A stretch of DNA of 64,000 nucleotides from Callipepla californica brunnescens (Eukaryota > Chordata > Aves > Galliformes > Odontophoridae), in assembly GCA_023055505.1 (NCBI GenBank), contig JALIRH010000013.1, forward strand, positions 2,852,001 through 2,916,000, read 5' to 3'. This document shows positions 1 to 14,300 of this stretch, piece by piece (the first letter of the stretch is position 1; each line of letters begins with the position of its first letter). The notes beneath the pieces are model-generated. The model saw only the letters and a list, made by a program, of their open reading frames with translations, ran no database searches and was not told the DNA's origin. Made by a program: the position numbers and the translations under genes.

Positions 1-3000
1 ACTGTGTCTGTCATCAACCTGAAAGTCAATGTCCCTGAAAAGATCAGCAACCCCTGAGCACACTGAATACATGCCTCCAAAGGGATGAAACCTCAGCAAT
101 ATGCCATCTAATTATGTGATGCCATAGGCACTGATAAGCTTTTGCTCCCATACCTTCCTTAGCCTGGTGTCAAAGCTCTCTGTGATAACAACTGCCTCAC
201 TGTTCTCTTCCACAAGGGAGATAAAAAAAAAAACAGATGGTTTCAAAGGGAAAACAAGTCCTCCTGCTACAGCTCTGCCCAAATGCAGCCAGGTGTGACA
301 AGGTCACGATTTCAACACATCATCTGAGCACAGCAGAACTGCAGCCTTCCCTTCCCTCCTGCAGCAAAAAGTCTGATTGTTTTCTTTTGGCAAAATATTA
401 AATCCCGAAGCTTGATCTCTATGGGAGACACACGATGGCTGTCATTAGAGGCTCTCTGATCTCCAGGAAAGGGAGAGATAAGAGCAGAAAATATCTGGAT
501 TTACGTGTTTGTCATTGGAACATCATTTTTATGTGTTATCAAAAAAAGAGGTCAGATTAGTTCTACTGTTCTCTTCAGCTCAAGTTCAGAAAACAAAATC
601 CACACTAAGTGTAAACAAAATAACCCATCCTTCATTCTTTAAGGGACTAAATAGATACACAAAAATGCTTTACACACCTGAAGACAGCAGCCCAGGCAGC
701 CAACCACCACCCATTTTCCTGCAGCTGAACATCATATGGATCACTTGCTGCTGTACAAACACAGATCTTTATCCATATCTACACAAACCTCAGAAAGGAG
801 GGGGGAAAGGTACACGTGGTGGAGCAGCATGAAGATTTCCTCGGTATGGATTTCCTCTAATGTGACCCAGAAGACTCACATTAGAACAGAGAACTGCCAA
901 GTCTTTACAATGCACAGCACCCCTACGTATTCTGCATCTGCAGTGGTATTGGGAAGGCAATGTGTGAGTGGTGCATTGTACCAGTGCACATGACCACGTC
1001 CCCAGAACGCTCCCTGGCAGGTTTATGTTTACTAATAACCACATGAACTACATTAGCACAGCCATGAGACCTCAGCAGCTCTGCTCCAGAACTAGCACAT
1101 ACATCAGAACCTCCCCTGGAAAATGTTGTCTGTTGCTAAAAGGTGGGTGGAGTTCTTTCCAAAAGCACTATTAAAATTGTACCTAGCTGTAGCAGGACTA
1201 TTAGGTTTCATGGTCACTAACTCGCCCCTGTGTATGGGTAGGCACCATGGTACTTTGCTGTCTGCATGCAGAGCTGGGCACTTTAACCAAGCTTTACACT
1301 GTGACAAAAACATCTCACCGTTGTCTTACTAGACCACAGTCAGCAGAAAAACCAACAGTAGAGAGTCCCAAAAGATTTGGGACTGGGAATTTGGTTCTGG
1401 TGAATGTTGGTGACTCTGGGCTGGAAAAAGAGGTCATTCCCACTATGGCATCTTCACTCTCTGGGATGTTCTGGAGCTGACATGCATATCCCACTTCTGA
1501 TACCTTCTGCCCACCACGTGTGGTAGTCAGCATGTTTTACCCAGCAGAATTCGAGCTCTGCTAATGCAAGACAGCCACACCTTTAAATTCAGGGAGTTCC
1601 AGGCTTGGGGCTGGCTGCCAGCATTTCCCTCTCTCTGCACACCTCTGAGCCCAGCTCCCAGTATGTTTATTGTTATAAGTTACAGCCCTTTGTGCCTCAA
1701 GGACATCACACCACAGGGCAAGTGAGGAGAAAGAATCTGTGATTCTGTGAAAGGCCTATTGAATCATGTCTTCTTTTGTGCACTGAAACAGGATATTAAT
1801 TATCACAGTACAGACTGTGATAAAGGGCTGAAAGGGACAGTTGGGTTATTGTGATCCATTCTCTGCCTCTATTTGTGCCTTTCTTCATCTGAACAAACTG
1901 ACTCGACAGCAATCAAACTCTCGGAGGGCTGAGACATCTTTCGGGGGTATTGGCCCTAATCCACCAGTACCACAAAGCATTGCCATGGCAAATTGACACC
2001 TATGGACGTGCCTTGTTCCTGGTAAACAGCAAGGCACACAGCATGTTGCAGACCACATATGCTCTCTCCAGATAGATCAGTATACAGTCACTGGGTAAAA
2101 AAAAACACTTGCCAAATCCCTGGATGTGGCCTGAATATCAGGGTAACAGTGAATGGAAAGCATTGCCCACAAAAGGCAGTAAGCATGCTTTCCCCTGTGT
2201 GTCTGCTAAAAGAGCGGAAACGAAATTACTGCAGGGACAGTCACAGGTTAAACCCCACAGGCACCTCAGGACATGACTGCACCTTCTGCTGTTAGATGCT
2301 GTCTGGACAAACACAGCCCTTGCCTTGTCACCTCTGCTTTATTCACAGCCTGGTTTGCTTCAGGGTCCGCCTCCAGGCCACAACTCCACAATCAGCAATT
2401 TCCACTCTAAGTATCCTAGTAAACATCAAGGTGCATGGAGCTTATGAGAAGAAAACACACACATCAGCAGAGTCCAAAGTCAAACAATCCTGAAACAGTC
2501 TCAGCTTGGATTCGTTTTCAGATTTCCCTCTACAATGTTGCATCTGCTACGTATAATGAGTAGTGGAAGAATCAGTTTATACGTGGCCTAAGATATAGAT
2601 CAACTCTGATGACACAAAGCATCTGGCATTTAAAGAACAATAGTTCTACCTACCAATTTCTAAAGCTCTGAAAGAAAGAATACTATTTGAAACAAAACCT
2701 GATCCGTGGTGCATCAGTTGGGATGCAGAGGCACACATCTTTGCCATAGAAAAGGCTTTAATTTTAACTTCTTGACCACTGCAAGCCTTGAGACAACAAC
2801 TTTCCTCTGTTTTTCCGTCTGCAATTTTGCAGAGAAAAGCAACTACCATCAGTTTGTTTTTTATCATCACATACTTCGCATGAAACTAACTTCTCGGAAA
2901 TCTCCTAGCACATACAATGTCCCTGCTGCTGCAAGATAAAATGTGTCACCACTCCATCTGCTACTCATTTGCTGATGAGTCTGTACGGCAACATGCTGCT

Positions 3001-3329
3001 GAGCAGAATATTCCAAAAAAGAAGAAACTGTGCAACCCAACAGATCTGCATTTGATGGAGCCAGGGCCAGGTCTCATTAATCATTTTGCTGTTCTGCTTG
3101 CAGTGGAACATTAGGACTGCCTCCATGATCCAATATTTCATGGTACCACCATACTGTAGACAAAACTTCATTTGGTGCACAAATGGACAAAGCAGAGGCA
3201 GCGGGAGGCTCTCAGTGCTAAATGATCCCTTATCTCAATACTGTTCTGATATTCATAGTCAAAAGACCTTAGTTATTGAGGCTTGGAGAGATGCATTGTC
3301 ACTCTTGTATGTTAAAGCTACATCAGAAG
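1..3329. other. Intergenic, nothing recognised
   Basis: Reading frames are short (at most 107 codons) and lack recognisable domains or splice structure. No transposon or RNA gene was recognised. Confidence 0.6.
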
Positions 3330-3593
3330 TACAAGAACACTGTATCACAAGAGCAAGGGAGATTTAGATTGGACATAAGGGAGAAATTTTTTACAATAAG
3401 GGCAATGAGGCACTGGTACAGGTTGTCCAGAAAGGTAGTGGATGCCCCATCCCTGCAGACACTCAAGATCAAGCTGAACCAGGCTCTGAGCACCTGATGG
3501 AGATGTAGGCATCCCTGCTCAGTGCAGGGGAGTTGTACTCAATGGCCATTAAATGTTCCTTCCAACTCAAAACAATTCTATGATTCTATGAAG
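3330..3593 (+). mobile_element. CR1 LINE 3'-end fragment
   Basis: Typical CR1 tail: GAGATTTAGATTGGACATAAG, then GCACTGGTACAGGTTGTCCAG, GGATGCCCCATCCCTGCAG, CTGAGCACCTGATGGAG and a terminal TTCTATGATTCTATG. It is 5'-truncated, and its short reading frame is a remnant of the reverse-transcriptase C-terminus. Confidence 0.9.
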
Positions 3594-6500
3594 ATACTGA
3601 AACAGTAAAAGACACAGTGGTGAGGTATTGCCAGCTACATAGGACTCCTGCCCACTGACTCCTTATCATGAGGAAGTCCTACACCATGCTTTGGAAGAAC
3701 AAATTGCCTCTCAACATCAGCCACAGACCAAACAAGAAGACACAGAGAAGCACAGCAGGAGATGTGCAACCTCTAGCCATACTCAGTGGTTAGAGTTGCT
3801 CTGCCCACAGTTCCCCTTGGCCTCAAAGGGCATCCTGAGATGTCTGAACCTTACAAAGATCCCACCGGTGGGGAAAAAGTAAAATAAAAATCTCCTTCTG
3901 CTCAGGGGCAGACTGGAGAAGCAAAATAAATGACTTTTCCATTCAGATCATTCATACGCATCTGACTGTGCCATCCTCTGCATCTAGTAATGACTGTCCC
4001 ATTATCGAGGGCCTGGGGAGGGCTCTGGTATCCATGATGATGTGATACCTGTTTATCCACTCAGCAGCAGTGGTACAACTGGGGCTTTGTCCTCTTTAGA
4101 TCAAATTAACTGGAAGCCATACATTTGTAAAACTTTCCTAACAGCCACAACTATTTAAGTGTTGATGGTTTTTTTAGATGAAAAAATGTCATTTTCTAAA
4201 ATATAAATGTTATTCTATTTTTCTAAATAATTAAGGGAAAGAAATGATGATTATTTGTGTTTGATTTTCATCTCTCAAACCAAATCAAAGAAATGCCCGA
4301 TCTCTACTGAATTACAATCTGCCTTTGAACTCTTAACGTTTGGCTTTTTGCTGTACTTCACATAAATAACGCTGTTACAGTACACGCTCAGCCAACAGAC
4401 AGATTTAAGAAAAGCAAAGAATCTGAAAGCAAGGTGGTAAGATTTTCAAGGCAGAAACATGTTTTACTACTCACCATTGCCTAAGGATGAGTCTATCTGA
4501 AGCACAGAGACACGCACCTCCTCATGTTTGATGAAAAGATTACTAAAAAGAAGAGAAGAAGGAATTATGACATTTCCTCCATCCCCTTCTGATCTGAGTC
4601 AGGGGAGAAATCAAACACGCCTAAAGGGGAAACAAGGCAGATGCCTGGAGATACTTTCTGAAATTCAAATGTTACTGAAAAACTACGTGGGGAAATTGCA
4701 GCCTAGGTTGAAGTTGATGACACAGGGTCCTTACGTTTGAAAAGTCCGGTTTCTAAGGCAGCTGGTGAAGAAAAGCCCTAAAAGAAAATTGTGAAAGAAA
4801 AACTATTACAGTATGGTACAATTTCATTATAAACTTGACAACCTGACAAAGGAAAACATCCCTCACCGACAGAGATGTGTGAATAACTGATCCTTTCAGA
4901 TCAGTGGTTCAGCTGGAGAGAGAAAACATCTTCTCAAGTAGACCTGAAGCTATTTAGTTTTATTTTACATATGTATTGTTTATATATTTATGTCATAAAA
5001 TGGTAACAGTTCATTTTGGCTTGAACTGCTCATTTCAACCCCAGACACTTGTGATTTGCTTTGCACTATTTATTCCAAGTAAGAGCAAAGAGCTGAACCT
5101 GCCAGCTGCACACTACCACAACACCAGTAAGACATCACAGCAGCTAATTCAGCCAGGAAAGTAAAAAGCTATTGGGATAAGAAGAATCCTTTTTCTATGC
5201 CCATCAGAGAAGGGTTTCAAATTTGTTTGTCAGGGTAGTATTTTTAACGCCACAGTCTCTCTGGACCAACTCAGTGCTGTTGAAACTGGTCTACTTTGTC
5301 ATCAACACTTGAGCCTACAACACTCTTCTAAACAAAAAATGGGCATGACATGCCTGATGATCTCCTTGAAGTCGTTCTTATCCTAATTAAATGTTTATGT
5401 CACTTTTAGAGGTATGGAGTACAGCATCTTAGCCTAGAAGTTCAAGCATTCCACACAGCACACAAGAACTACTCAAGCTATTTTACTGCAGTCATAGTAA
5501 ACTTCAGGTTTGAAAGGACTGGTTCTAATTGGAACCTCCCAGCTTAAAAATCCCTTTTAGCTAAATTTAACAATTCAAAGTAAAATGTTTATGAATAAAT
5601 AAAAACCAATAGCCCCACTATCTTCACTGTACATGGAGTTGCCTTGGAATGAAGGAACATCCATCTTGCTCCAGAATAAGAACCACACATGCCTATTTTG
5701 CATCTCCTCCCAAAAGCAACCTTGGCCACAGCTGGAAGTTTACTATACTCTTCAGTGAGGGCTGATACCCTCAAGTCAGCCTACTTGCCCTAGATCTCAA
5801 GACTGCCTTAATATGCTCCATCCAGCTCCTCTGTACTCTTACTGTGATTTAACATGCCCTCCAAGGCAGTGAATGTCTAATAGCAGCTACCCAAAAACTT
5901 CAAGACCTCATAGCAAGACAGGAGATAAGGAGAACCCTAGTGCACTAAACAAACCAGGGCAAGCAAATAAAGCTGCTCTGCAAGTCCTAATTGCTCATTA
6001 CCAAGATGCAAAGGAGAGCAAATTTGGACAGCTGTAAGCAACAATCTCTTGTTACTATCCTTTCAAGCAATCACCCTTAGACTTACTCATGGTCAGCAAT
6101 TACCACACCAGCCTCACCCTCTGTCACACTCTCATGGGAACTCATGTACCAATTACGCCTTCAGCCACTTCGAAAAAACTGCAGATGATGGCAAATTTTG
6201 TTGGCTGGCCACTTGGTGGTTTGTTTTCATTTGGTTGGTTTGGATTTTTTTACAGAGAAGAGGAAAGTAAAAGGAAGTATTTTCAAAGCAGGAGAAATGA
6301 AGGGCATTTATAAAAATAACCAGAATCCTTCCCCCAGGCATTCTGAGTAAGACATTATTACAGCCCTAAGGTTCAATGTCAGTAACACAAGGGTTGATGA
6401 AGCATTGAAAAGGTACACCTCACTTCATAATTAATGGGTAACTTCATTTCTGATGACTTCAATGGAGTGACAGTGATTACGTGATTGTCTCAATATCCAG

Positions 6501-8204
6501 AGGACTACACACACACACAAAACACCCCAGAAGATTAAGCACTTACAAGTCAGAATAAAGATGAAGGAATCTCAACTGAAAGTTCAAAGGATTGGAAAAT
6601 TATTGACAATTTGAAGCTGTTACACAGTGAGAAAAGCTCATAACAGTGAAATTAAGGGGTAATATTGACTTGTCAGTAGTTCTCAGAGCACCTTATTTTG
6701 AGTCTCTGTTCTTGCACAGATACTAAATCCCCTCATCTGGGAACCAGCATTCAGTATGTGCTCCTTGTTTCCTCTCCTCATCCTCAATCATGAACAACTT
6801 CAAGTGAAAGGCCTCTTCTGTCACTCAAAACCTGATGTCAGCTACACACATCTCAATGGTTGAGATTTAAAGCAGAGATACCTCGCAAAGCACACGCTGG
6901 GCTTTTAAGGAAGTAGACAGAGAGATGTCATGTTTTAGTTTAACAGATGTTTTGAGATCCGTATGCAGCATACATAGCACCAGCGTGAGCACTCTGCTCA
7001 CTTTATAAGGAGCCAGGCATGAGACATGGGAGATGTCTCAAAAAACAAGCAAACAAAAAAAGACACTGGTGAACAGAAGTTTTCACTCTGGAAGTTAGTA
7101 ACGGGCTCTTTTTGTGCTCAAATGATAAGCAATCGTATCCAGTAATTTATCCCCAAAGGTGATAACTCAAGTCTGTTCTGAATGCTTCATTCTCTCAGAC
7201 ACTGCAGTTGGAGTTTAACTCTACAGAGCTGAGAACATCTCCTGCCTGGCAGTGCTCAGAATCCTGTTTCCCACCCTGCAAATCTCCCATCAGCAACTCT
7301 ACCTCTGCCAGAGCTGGTCTGTGGAAAATTGCTCCATGGATAATGGACCCAACCAGCTTTGCAGCTGTGCCATTGAGAATTTCCTGCTCCAGCAGTGAAA
7401 AACTGTCTCCAGTACCGCAATTCATGTAAGAATGTTTGGTGGAGTCTTTGTTTTGTTTTCTTTTTTGTATGTTTTTTGTTTGTTTTTTTCAAGTGTTTCT
7501 AAAAATTGAAATTCCTTTCAAGGCCTCACCCACAGCTATAAGAGCTCTACAAATCCAAGAGATAAGCTCTCGCTTTTATACTTAATGCAGCTGACTTCCA
7601 CACCTCACAAACCTACTTGTTCCTCATTCTCCCCAGCCAGGATACATTGTTCTGTTAATCTTTCAAGCTTGCAGCAGCCAAGGCAATGTGACTGTACTTT
7701 CATTTAATTTATCATGCTCTTTTTCCTTGGCCACAGCTTACATCAGCCCTCTTGCTTCCTTCCTGCTCTGTCCCTTGGGCCTTCGAGCCATCCTACCAGC
7801 TCTCATTAGCTTAATGACCAGAGTGAAAGGATTCTGTTCTTGCAGGTTTTGACAGAGTCCCTCTGGTTACACAGAGACCTTTCTGAATAAAACAAACTCA
7901 CTGAGGAAATTCCAATCATGACATACAGGTTCAACTCAAATCAAGAAGCTACGTGAATTGCCAACTTATTCTTTCTATTCTAAACACACTTTTGTATGGA
8001 GTATCACATGTTCTAGTTTTCCAGTACAAACAGAAAGATCCCGATTCAGCTGCCATAGCTCCACAAAGTCTCTTCTAGAGCCATCAAGCCACACACTATG
8101 CTGTGCAGAATGCATTGACCTGTAGCCTTTCCAGAAATCTCAAACTGCCCTTGAGGACAACCTTATGTCCAAACACTCACAGACAGCTTAGCTGTTGTAC
8201 TGAC
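3594..8204. other. Intergenic, nothing recognised
   Basis: Background-composition DNA between two CR1 fragments. A short T/G-rich stretch is present at 7440-7490. No coding potential was recognised. Confidence 0.6.
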
Positions 8205-8313
8205 AGACATGGTTTAATGGGGAAAAATTGGCAGTAGGTGGACAGTTGGACTACTAGATGATCTTGGAGGTCTCCTCCACCCTTCATGATTCTATGATTT
8301 TATTATTCTGTGA
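8205..8313 (+). mobile_element. CR1 LINE 3'-end fragment
   Basis: GACATGGTTTAATGGGG, GGTGGACAGTTGGAC, TAGATGATCTTGGAGGTCT and a TGATTCTATGATTTTATTATTCTG tail mark the last ~100 nt of a CR1 element. Confidence 0.8.
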
Positions 8314-11300
8314 CATTCCTGGGCCTGTGTTACATGGGTTGTTCAATTATTCTGCTCTTGCAGGACAGTAAGTCTGGCAGGCTCCATGTTTTGCTTACTG
8401 TGCCTGAAGAAGCCTTCTGTTCAGGAGGGATACCTGCATCCTCATGCTACCTGAAAATGCCAGTCGTGCTCTTGTCCAAAGTCAGACACCTCTCCTCTCC
8501 ACGGTGGGGCCAAGAGCCAGTACAGTACCAGGAGCTCTGTGCAATGGAGAAGGCAGTATGGTCACATTCTCCACTCATTTCCTGACCTAAGCAACTCCGT
8601 ACTGTGCTCGTGCCTGGGGCCAGCCCTTAGCAGGTCCCTTCCAGCTCTGGTTCTGTTCCTCCCTTCACACAGACTTGTGAAGAAGTGAAATCTCAGCTGT
8701 CGGGGGGTTGGCGAGAGGAGCAGGGTTTCTAGGTGAGAAGAACAGGCCAAATGCTCTCTTTCTATCACCCTCCAATGTGCCAGCATCACAAACCTGCTGA
8801 CAGTCCTTGAGAGCTGATGACATTTTTCAAAACATTGACAAAAATAGACAGGCACTTCCCCCTCCCATTGAAGAAACCTCATCAACTATTTCCACATAGC
8901 CCTTCTGCTCTCCACTTTTTCTCTGACCACCTTCACAACCAGCTCTTCTCTACCAAAACATTTACAAAGGCAACTCCCCATTCCATAGTAAAAAAATTGT
9001 CTTCTGGAAAGCAGATACCTGATTCTGAAACCATTAACAGATGCTAAAATCTTAAAATCAGCTCCCTTAAGTTGTAAATTCTGGTTCTGTCCCCTTACAC
9101 CAGATCTCTTAGGAACTCCCAATAAAAGATTTGCTTGAGTGGAACTTAAATGTAACAATTTAAAATAACATAAATGAAGCCATTGGTACCTGTAATTAAT
9201 ACTGGCAGTAGAGTTAAGCGCTCATTGAGCTCATCATTCCTAATTAAAAGGAGAAAACAAACATGTTTTTAAAAATGTAATCGAAATGATTCACAACTCA
9301 TCACTTATATCTTGGTTCACTGTTAAAGTACTTTTGTGTTTTACATCCATTCCTGTCTAGCAGCACTACCAAATCAATTTATTTCCGTAACCTGAGTAAA
9401 TACACTTGCTATATATATCGTGTCCTTTGGCAATATGCAATAAATTAAACTGAACAAATGTAATTTCTTTTTTTCTTCTTTTTAAAGATCTATTTATTTC
9501 CGTACTTCTTGTACTGATCCTTTAAAACCTATAAATAAGCCTCAGTGTTGGATGTAAATGTACCAAGCTATTTATTCTAGTGGGGTAATCCAAATACTTC
9601 ACATAACCAGGGATTGATATGCTCATGATGAGCCACTGGTTGCCTGGGAATAACCTTGCAAGACAAGAAGCTCTCATACAGTATGAGTTCAGAAATCTGG
9701 CACATGTCTAAGTCTCTTGTAGAATTAGGACTAAAGCGATTCATCAGATTAGGAACATGAAGTCCAGAATCTTGAAGGATAAAAATCTAACAGCTAAACA
9801 ATGTTCTTGTGGCAGGGACTGAGGTGTGGGTGAACAATCAGGTACCACAACCAGAGTAAATCCACACGGTTCTACTGGAACCCAAAATTCAAAGGAATTT
9901 AGATCTGGGCTTGTGCAGGGACTAGGTCTGTTTACAAAACGTTGGCCTTCTCCAGATCCCTCTGAAGCAAGCTTTGCTTTGGACAGCTCTGATTTTGAAG
10001 ATTTTTTCCTTTTTCTTGTGTTCCTTCACATTCAGCTAGCTCTTCTCAGGCAAAATGTTAGTGAGCTGAGAGACACTGACCCCATGTTCCTCTTCCTAAC
10101 TAAATATCCAGCACACTAAGGCAGAGCCCTGCTGAGCATTCCGTAGAATTCTGTAGAAACTGTTTAATACACATCAGCGTTGCTTTCCAGCTGGGGCAGA
10201 CAAAGCTTCAGAAGCCTCCAAAGGACTCATGTACAAGCAAAGGATGGAGTCAGTGCTGTTCTGCAACCTGGTAGCATCTTTGCACCCCTAGGATTAGCTG
10301 TATGAGCTGCTCAGCCTGCTCTAACATGTCACTGACAACGTGAGCTATCGTTAAAATAAAATGTCACAAATAAAAGCTCTCTGCTGCAGCTTGCAAACCT
10401 AAATGCAACATTTTTCACCTCCACATGAGCAGGTACCACCTTCTGGCAGACAGGAGTCATGCTAATTAAAGAACAGCTATGAATTAGATAGTCAGAGGAA
10501 GCTAGGAACACATCAAGATTGTCTTTAGGGCTTAGAGAGCAGTGCTTCCACTCTATCATTGGTATTTTGGTATGTTCCTCAGTATGTCTGTATTCTGATT
10601 AAGTTGAACTCTCTGCCATAGCTCCATTTGAGTCCTCTACAGCTGAGCAAGAAAGAGACTCAGAAGAAGGGAAAGGATCAAATGAGGACGATGTGATATA
10701 GGAACATTATGATGCAAAAAAGTGCTGTCATGTAATTATTACAAGAAATACTTGTAAAAAAGTACTAAGGTAATGTGAAGATTTTCTTGTTTGGAAACAA
10801 TCAGCATGAAGTTAACACCTGGATCTCATTAATATGCATGCCAACCTGCTGTCAAGATGGATAACAGCATTCTCATAAACCACTTGATATAAAAGCAAAC
10901 AGAGATGTACAAGAACCAATTCATGTTGAGGTTTTCATCTCATGTTTAGATCACATTTTTGGCTGTTTAAATTGACCGTTAAAAAGAAGTCATTATCTAA
11001 AGTAAATGCTTACTTTAGATGTGGTTTAATCTTTAAGAGATAGACAGCCTGGAAGAGGTGGCCAGAAATCTGGGACTGGAGACAAAAATATTCCCAAAAT
11101 TCAGAAGTTATTTAAGTGGAAAATTGTTTCCATAATCGATATAGATTACGATTTCTACAAAGATTCTGACTTCCACTGTATCTTGAACCTACATACCTTG
11201 GCTCTGCTGCTTCTATCTTGGTGCTGACCACAGGTTTTTTCTAGTACAAGAAGTGAACAAATTGCTGTGGTGAACTTACCACACGCACTAAAGAGCTGGA

Positions 11301-14300
11301 GAGCTCCACGTTCACATGAAGGCAGCCAGCTGTCTCATAAGCTTTTGTTTAGCTGTTTGTAATACATTGATATTAACAAGCAGAACAGGATGCTGTAGCA
11401 AGTCCAATTCCATTCCTTGCTAAGGAAAGATAAAGAATCACGGAACATAGCCTGTGCACAAATACAACTTCCTGAGATTAGAAAGCCCTCACTAGCCCAA
11501 AGCAAGGGATGTAATTCCAAAAGGAGTGACCAGAACTGGGGCTTCTGTTTGTGTGTTCTTCACTGGAACATTTGAAAACACAACAAAAATCATCCTTAAA
11601 ACATCAGTTCACTCAAAGGCAGGGCAAAGCACCCCACCTCCATGCAGCACTAGAAAGAACTGAGCTGGAGACAATATTAACAGCATCAGCAGCAACTCAG
11701 AGAATCTAGCCTGACAGAGGCAAAAGTGGCTGTGCATCCAATCTTCACACAGCTCCTAATTCTCCTTGTCACACAACACCTCACCATCACATAGCATCAA
11801 CCACAGTCCCCAGCATAAACACTTCTCCTGCATGAACAGAGGCAAATGGCCTGAATTTTCACACCGGGCTTTTGTAGTTGATTGTTGTTTTTTTGTTTGT
11901 TTGTTTGTTTTCCAGGCCCTTCACATCACATTTCAATGTCAGTTGTGTATTTCTGTTTCTGCTCTTGGAGCTAAGTTGTCCCTATGCGATTCTGCAGCAT
12001 CTAAGCAGGCTCTGTTTGCTCAGCCTCAGGCCCTTGACTCTGGGAAAGAGTCAGATCCATCTGATGCACCAGCTGAACATTATCCTTCTGAAGACTGTAC
12101 TAAAAATGATATGGAAATCCCACAGCATTGGGCAGCTTGGAGTAGAGCAGTGTATTCAGTACCAAGTGCTTGTATGTGGAAGAACAAGCAGATATTGCCC
12201 TAATTCTTGGCATGCTGAAAGCTGAGATACTCACATACATTCTGAGCATATGACACTGCGAATTTAGCTAGCGAAGAATAGCTCAGGAATAAGATCATGA
12301 ATTTAGCTCTTCTGCCTGGTCACAGCCCGATTCAAGCACTATATTTCCCCGTACATATGAATCCTTATTTGTTCACCCAGAAACTCGAAGGGAATCTTTA
12401 GTGTGCTGGACATTTCAGGCTGACTAAAGCAGATTCATAGACTTAAGATGAACAGCAGTCTTATCTATGGCTCTTTCCTGTTAATGGAACTACACAGACT
12501 TTTCACTGTTCTCACTGTTTTTTACCCCAAAATTGCAGGTTTTAATGAAAGATACAACATTAAGAGGGATGTTCTCACTAAATTTCGTGTCTCATTTTCA
12601 GCTATTATGTACCTAAAGTGAGAAAATAGTTGGCAAATGACCACTACTAGGAGCTCAGAATTGCCTTGACTAAGAGCACGTCTTTACGAAGCAGATAGAT
12701 GGATCTTGCATTGCCCTCAAGTGCACAAGCACTATAACTGCTACTAGCCCAGCAGCCAGAGGGCCTTGGAAAACAATAGATAAAACGACAAGGAAAGCAA
12801 TAGCTACTTCTGACAGTTAGCTGCCTTCTTTAAATCTCATGCCAAAATCTGTGACTACTGTTACACCACAGATAGGTACTTTGCTCAAGTCAGCTAATGC
12901 ACTCCATGGGCTAGGACAGTCAGGTTAAAGACTGTGGCAGAGCTAAGGATGTGTCCAGACCGCGGGGTCACTTTAAAGCTGCAACATCTTGGTGTTCTGC
13001 TAGGATTTTCCCTTGAGTTAACAGTACAAAACATTCTAATTTTCCTCAAAAAACAAGGCCGTGAGGAAAGGCACTTTCATCTAAGCTGTTCACAGTGCTT
13101 CAGGGACAGGAAAGCTTAGAAAGGGAGACAGAGAAAACAGCAGATCCTTTTAATCTAACATATCAAATGAAAACTACTGCAGCCGTGGCCGTGGCAGCAG
13201 TACAAGAGAGGAGCAATCCTACCATCTTTTATGCACACCTCTCAGCCAAGCACCGTGTTACTGTGCCAGGGTAGATCCAGCCCCCTGCACTCTACAGCTT
13301 TCCACATCTCCATCGCCTACAGACAGAACAGCTCCTGCTCCCTTCAGAGGACAGAGCCTGAAATTGTAAGCAGGACAGGGCGAGCTCATTGTTTACTCTG
13401 AGCTAACAGGAGAACCAAGCTGATGCTGGCCCTCCCAGCTGCCTAATGTGTGTATACCATCATGTCCTCACAATCTGACCATTATTGCTCAGTCTGGGCA
13501 GAGCAGAAGTACAGCTTTTAAAACCAGCACAACCTTCGCTGCTGGAAGATAACATCTCTTTCACCTAAGAGACAGATTTACATATTCTGTCTTTCTGGGC
13601 ACACCACTGAGTTAATGCTCTGGAGTCTGTTCTTTCAGGTATCTGTAGTTGGCTTTCTCTAAACTGTCAACTGCTGGCTGCACTGCAGCTCCACAGACTT
13701 GGTTAAATCCTCCAGGGCAGCACACCCTCTGTGTGCTACACTTCCTCTATCTGCTTCCCCTCTCCTCAGATCTTAACTTTTCTAAACTTAGACCCTCACA
13801 GATCAGGCCATGAAGTGCCATATAGATCCTCAGACGTGACTTCATTCTCTTCCTCCCACACAGCCCTCACCTGCCATCACTTCCCTGAATATAGTTACCT
13901 TTGTTCTATCTTCTCAAGCCTTTACTCACACCTTGGACTTATACAGGCTTAGTAAGATGCAAATCTGCTTTGAAATGTGGCTTTTGACATTTTTCATAGG
14001 ATTTCATGCTTATTGCCTCTGAGTGACTCCAGATCAGACATGCTCAGTCTCTAAAGAAGGCGGGGGAAAAAATGCTTGGCAAAGTGAATGCTAGCTCAAG
14101 AGTGAGGTTGCTATCCAGCCTTCCTCCAAAGTCTCTGCAGGGTAAAGTATGCATTTTTCACATCTGCCTGTAAAAAATTACAGATGCTTTCCAGTCTTCT
14201 CCACAGGACTAGCAGGGTCAAAATCCAATCTAAATTGAGTGTGCCATTAAAGTCATTGGATCTTATACCACAGACAGAGGGAACAGATTCAGTGGAAAAG

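Noticed and set aside
1731..1750. ATCTGTGATTCTGTG resembling a CR1 terminal repeat
   Set aside because: The upstream sequence lacks the CR1 tail blocks, so it is likely chance.
11766..12203. 145-codon + frame containing a T/G-rich run and a TTTTCCAG acceptor-like site
   Set aside because: No family resemblance and a low-complexity interior; a second frame overlaps it equally well.
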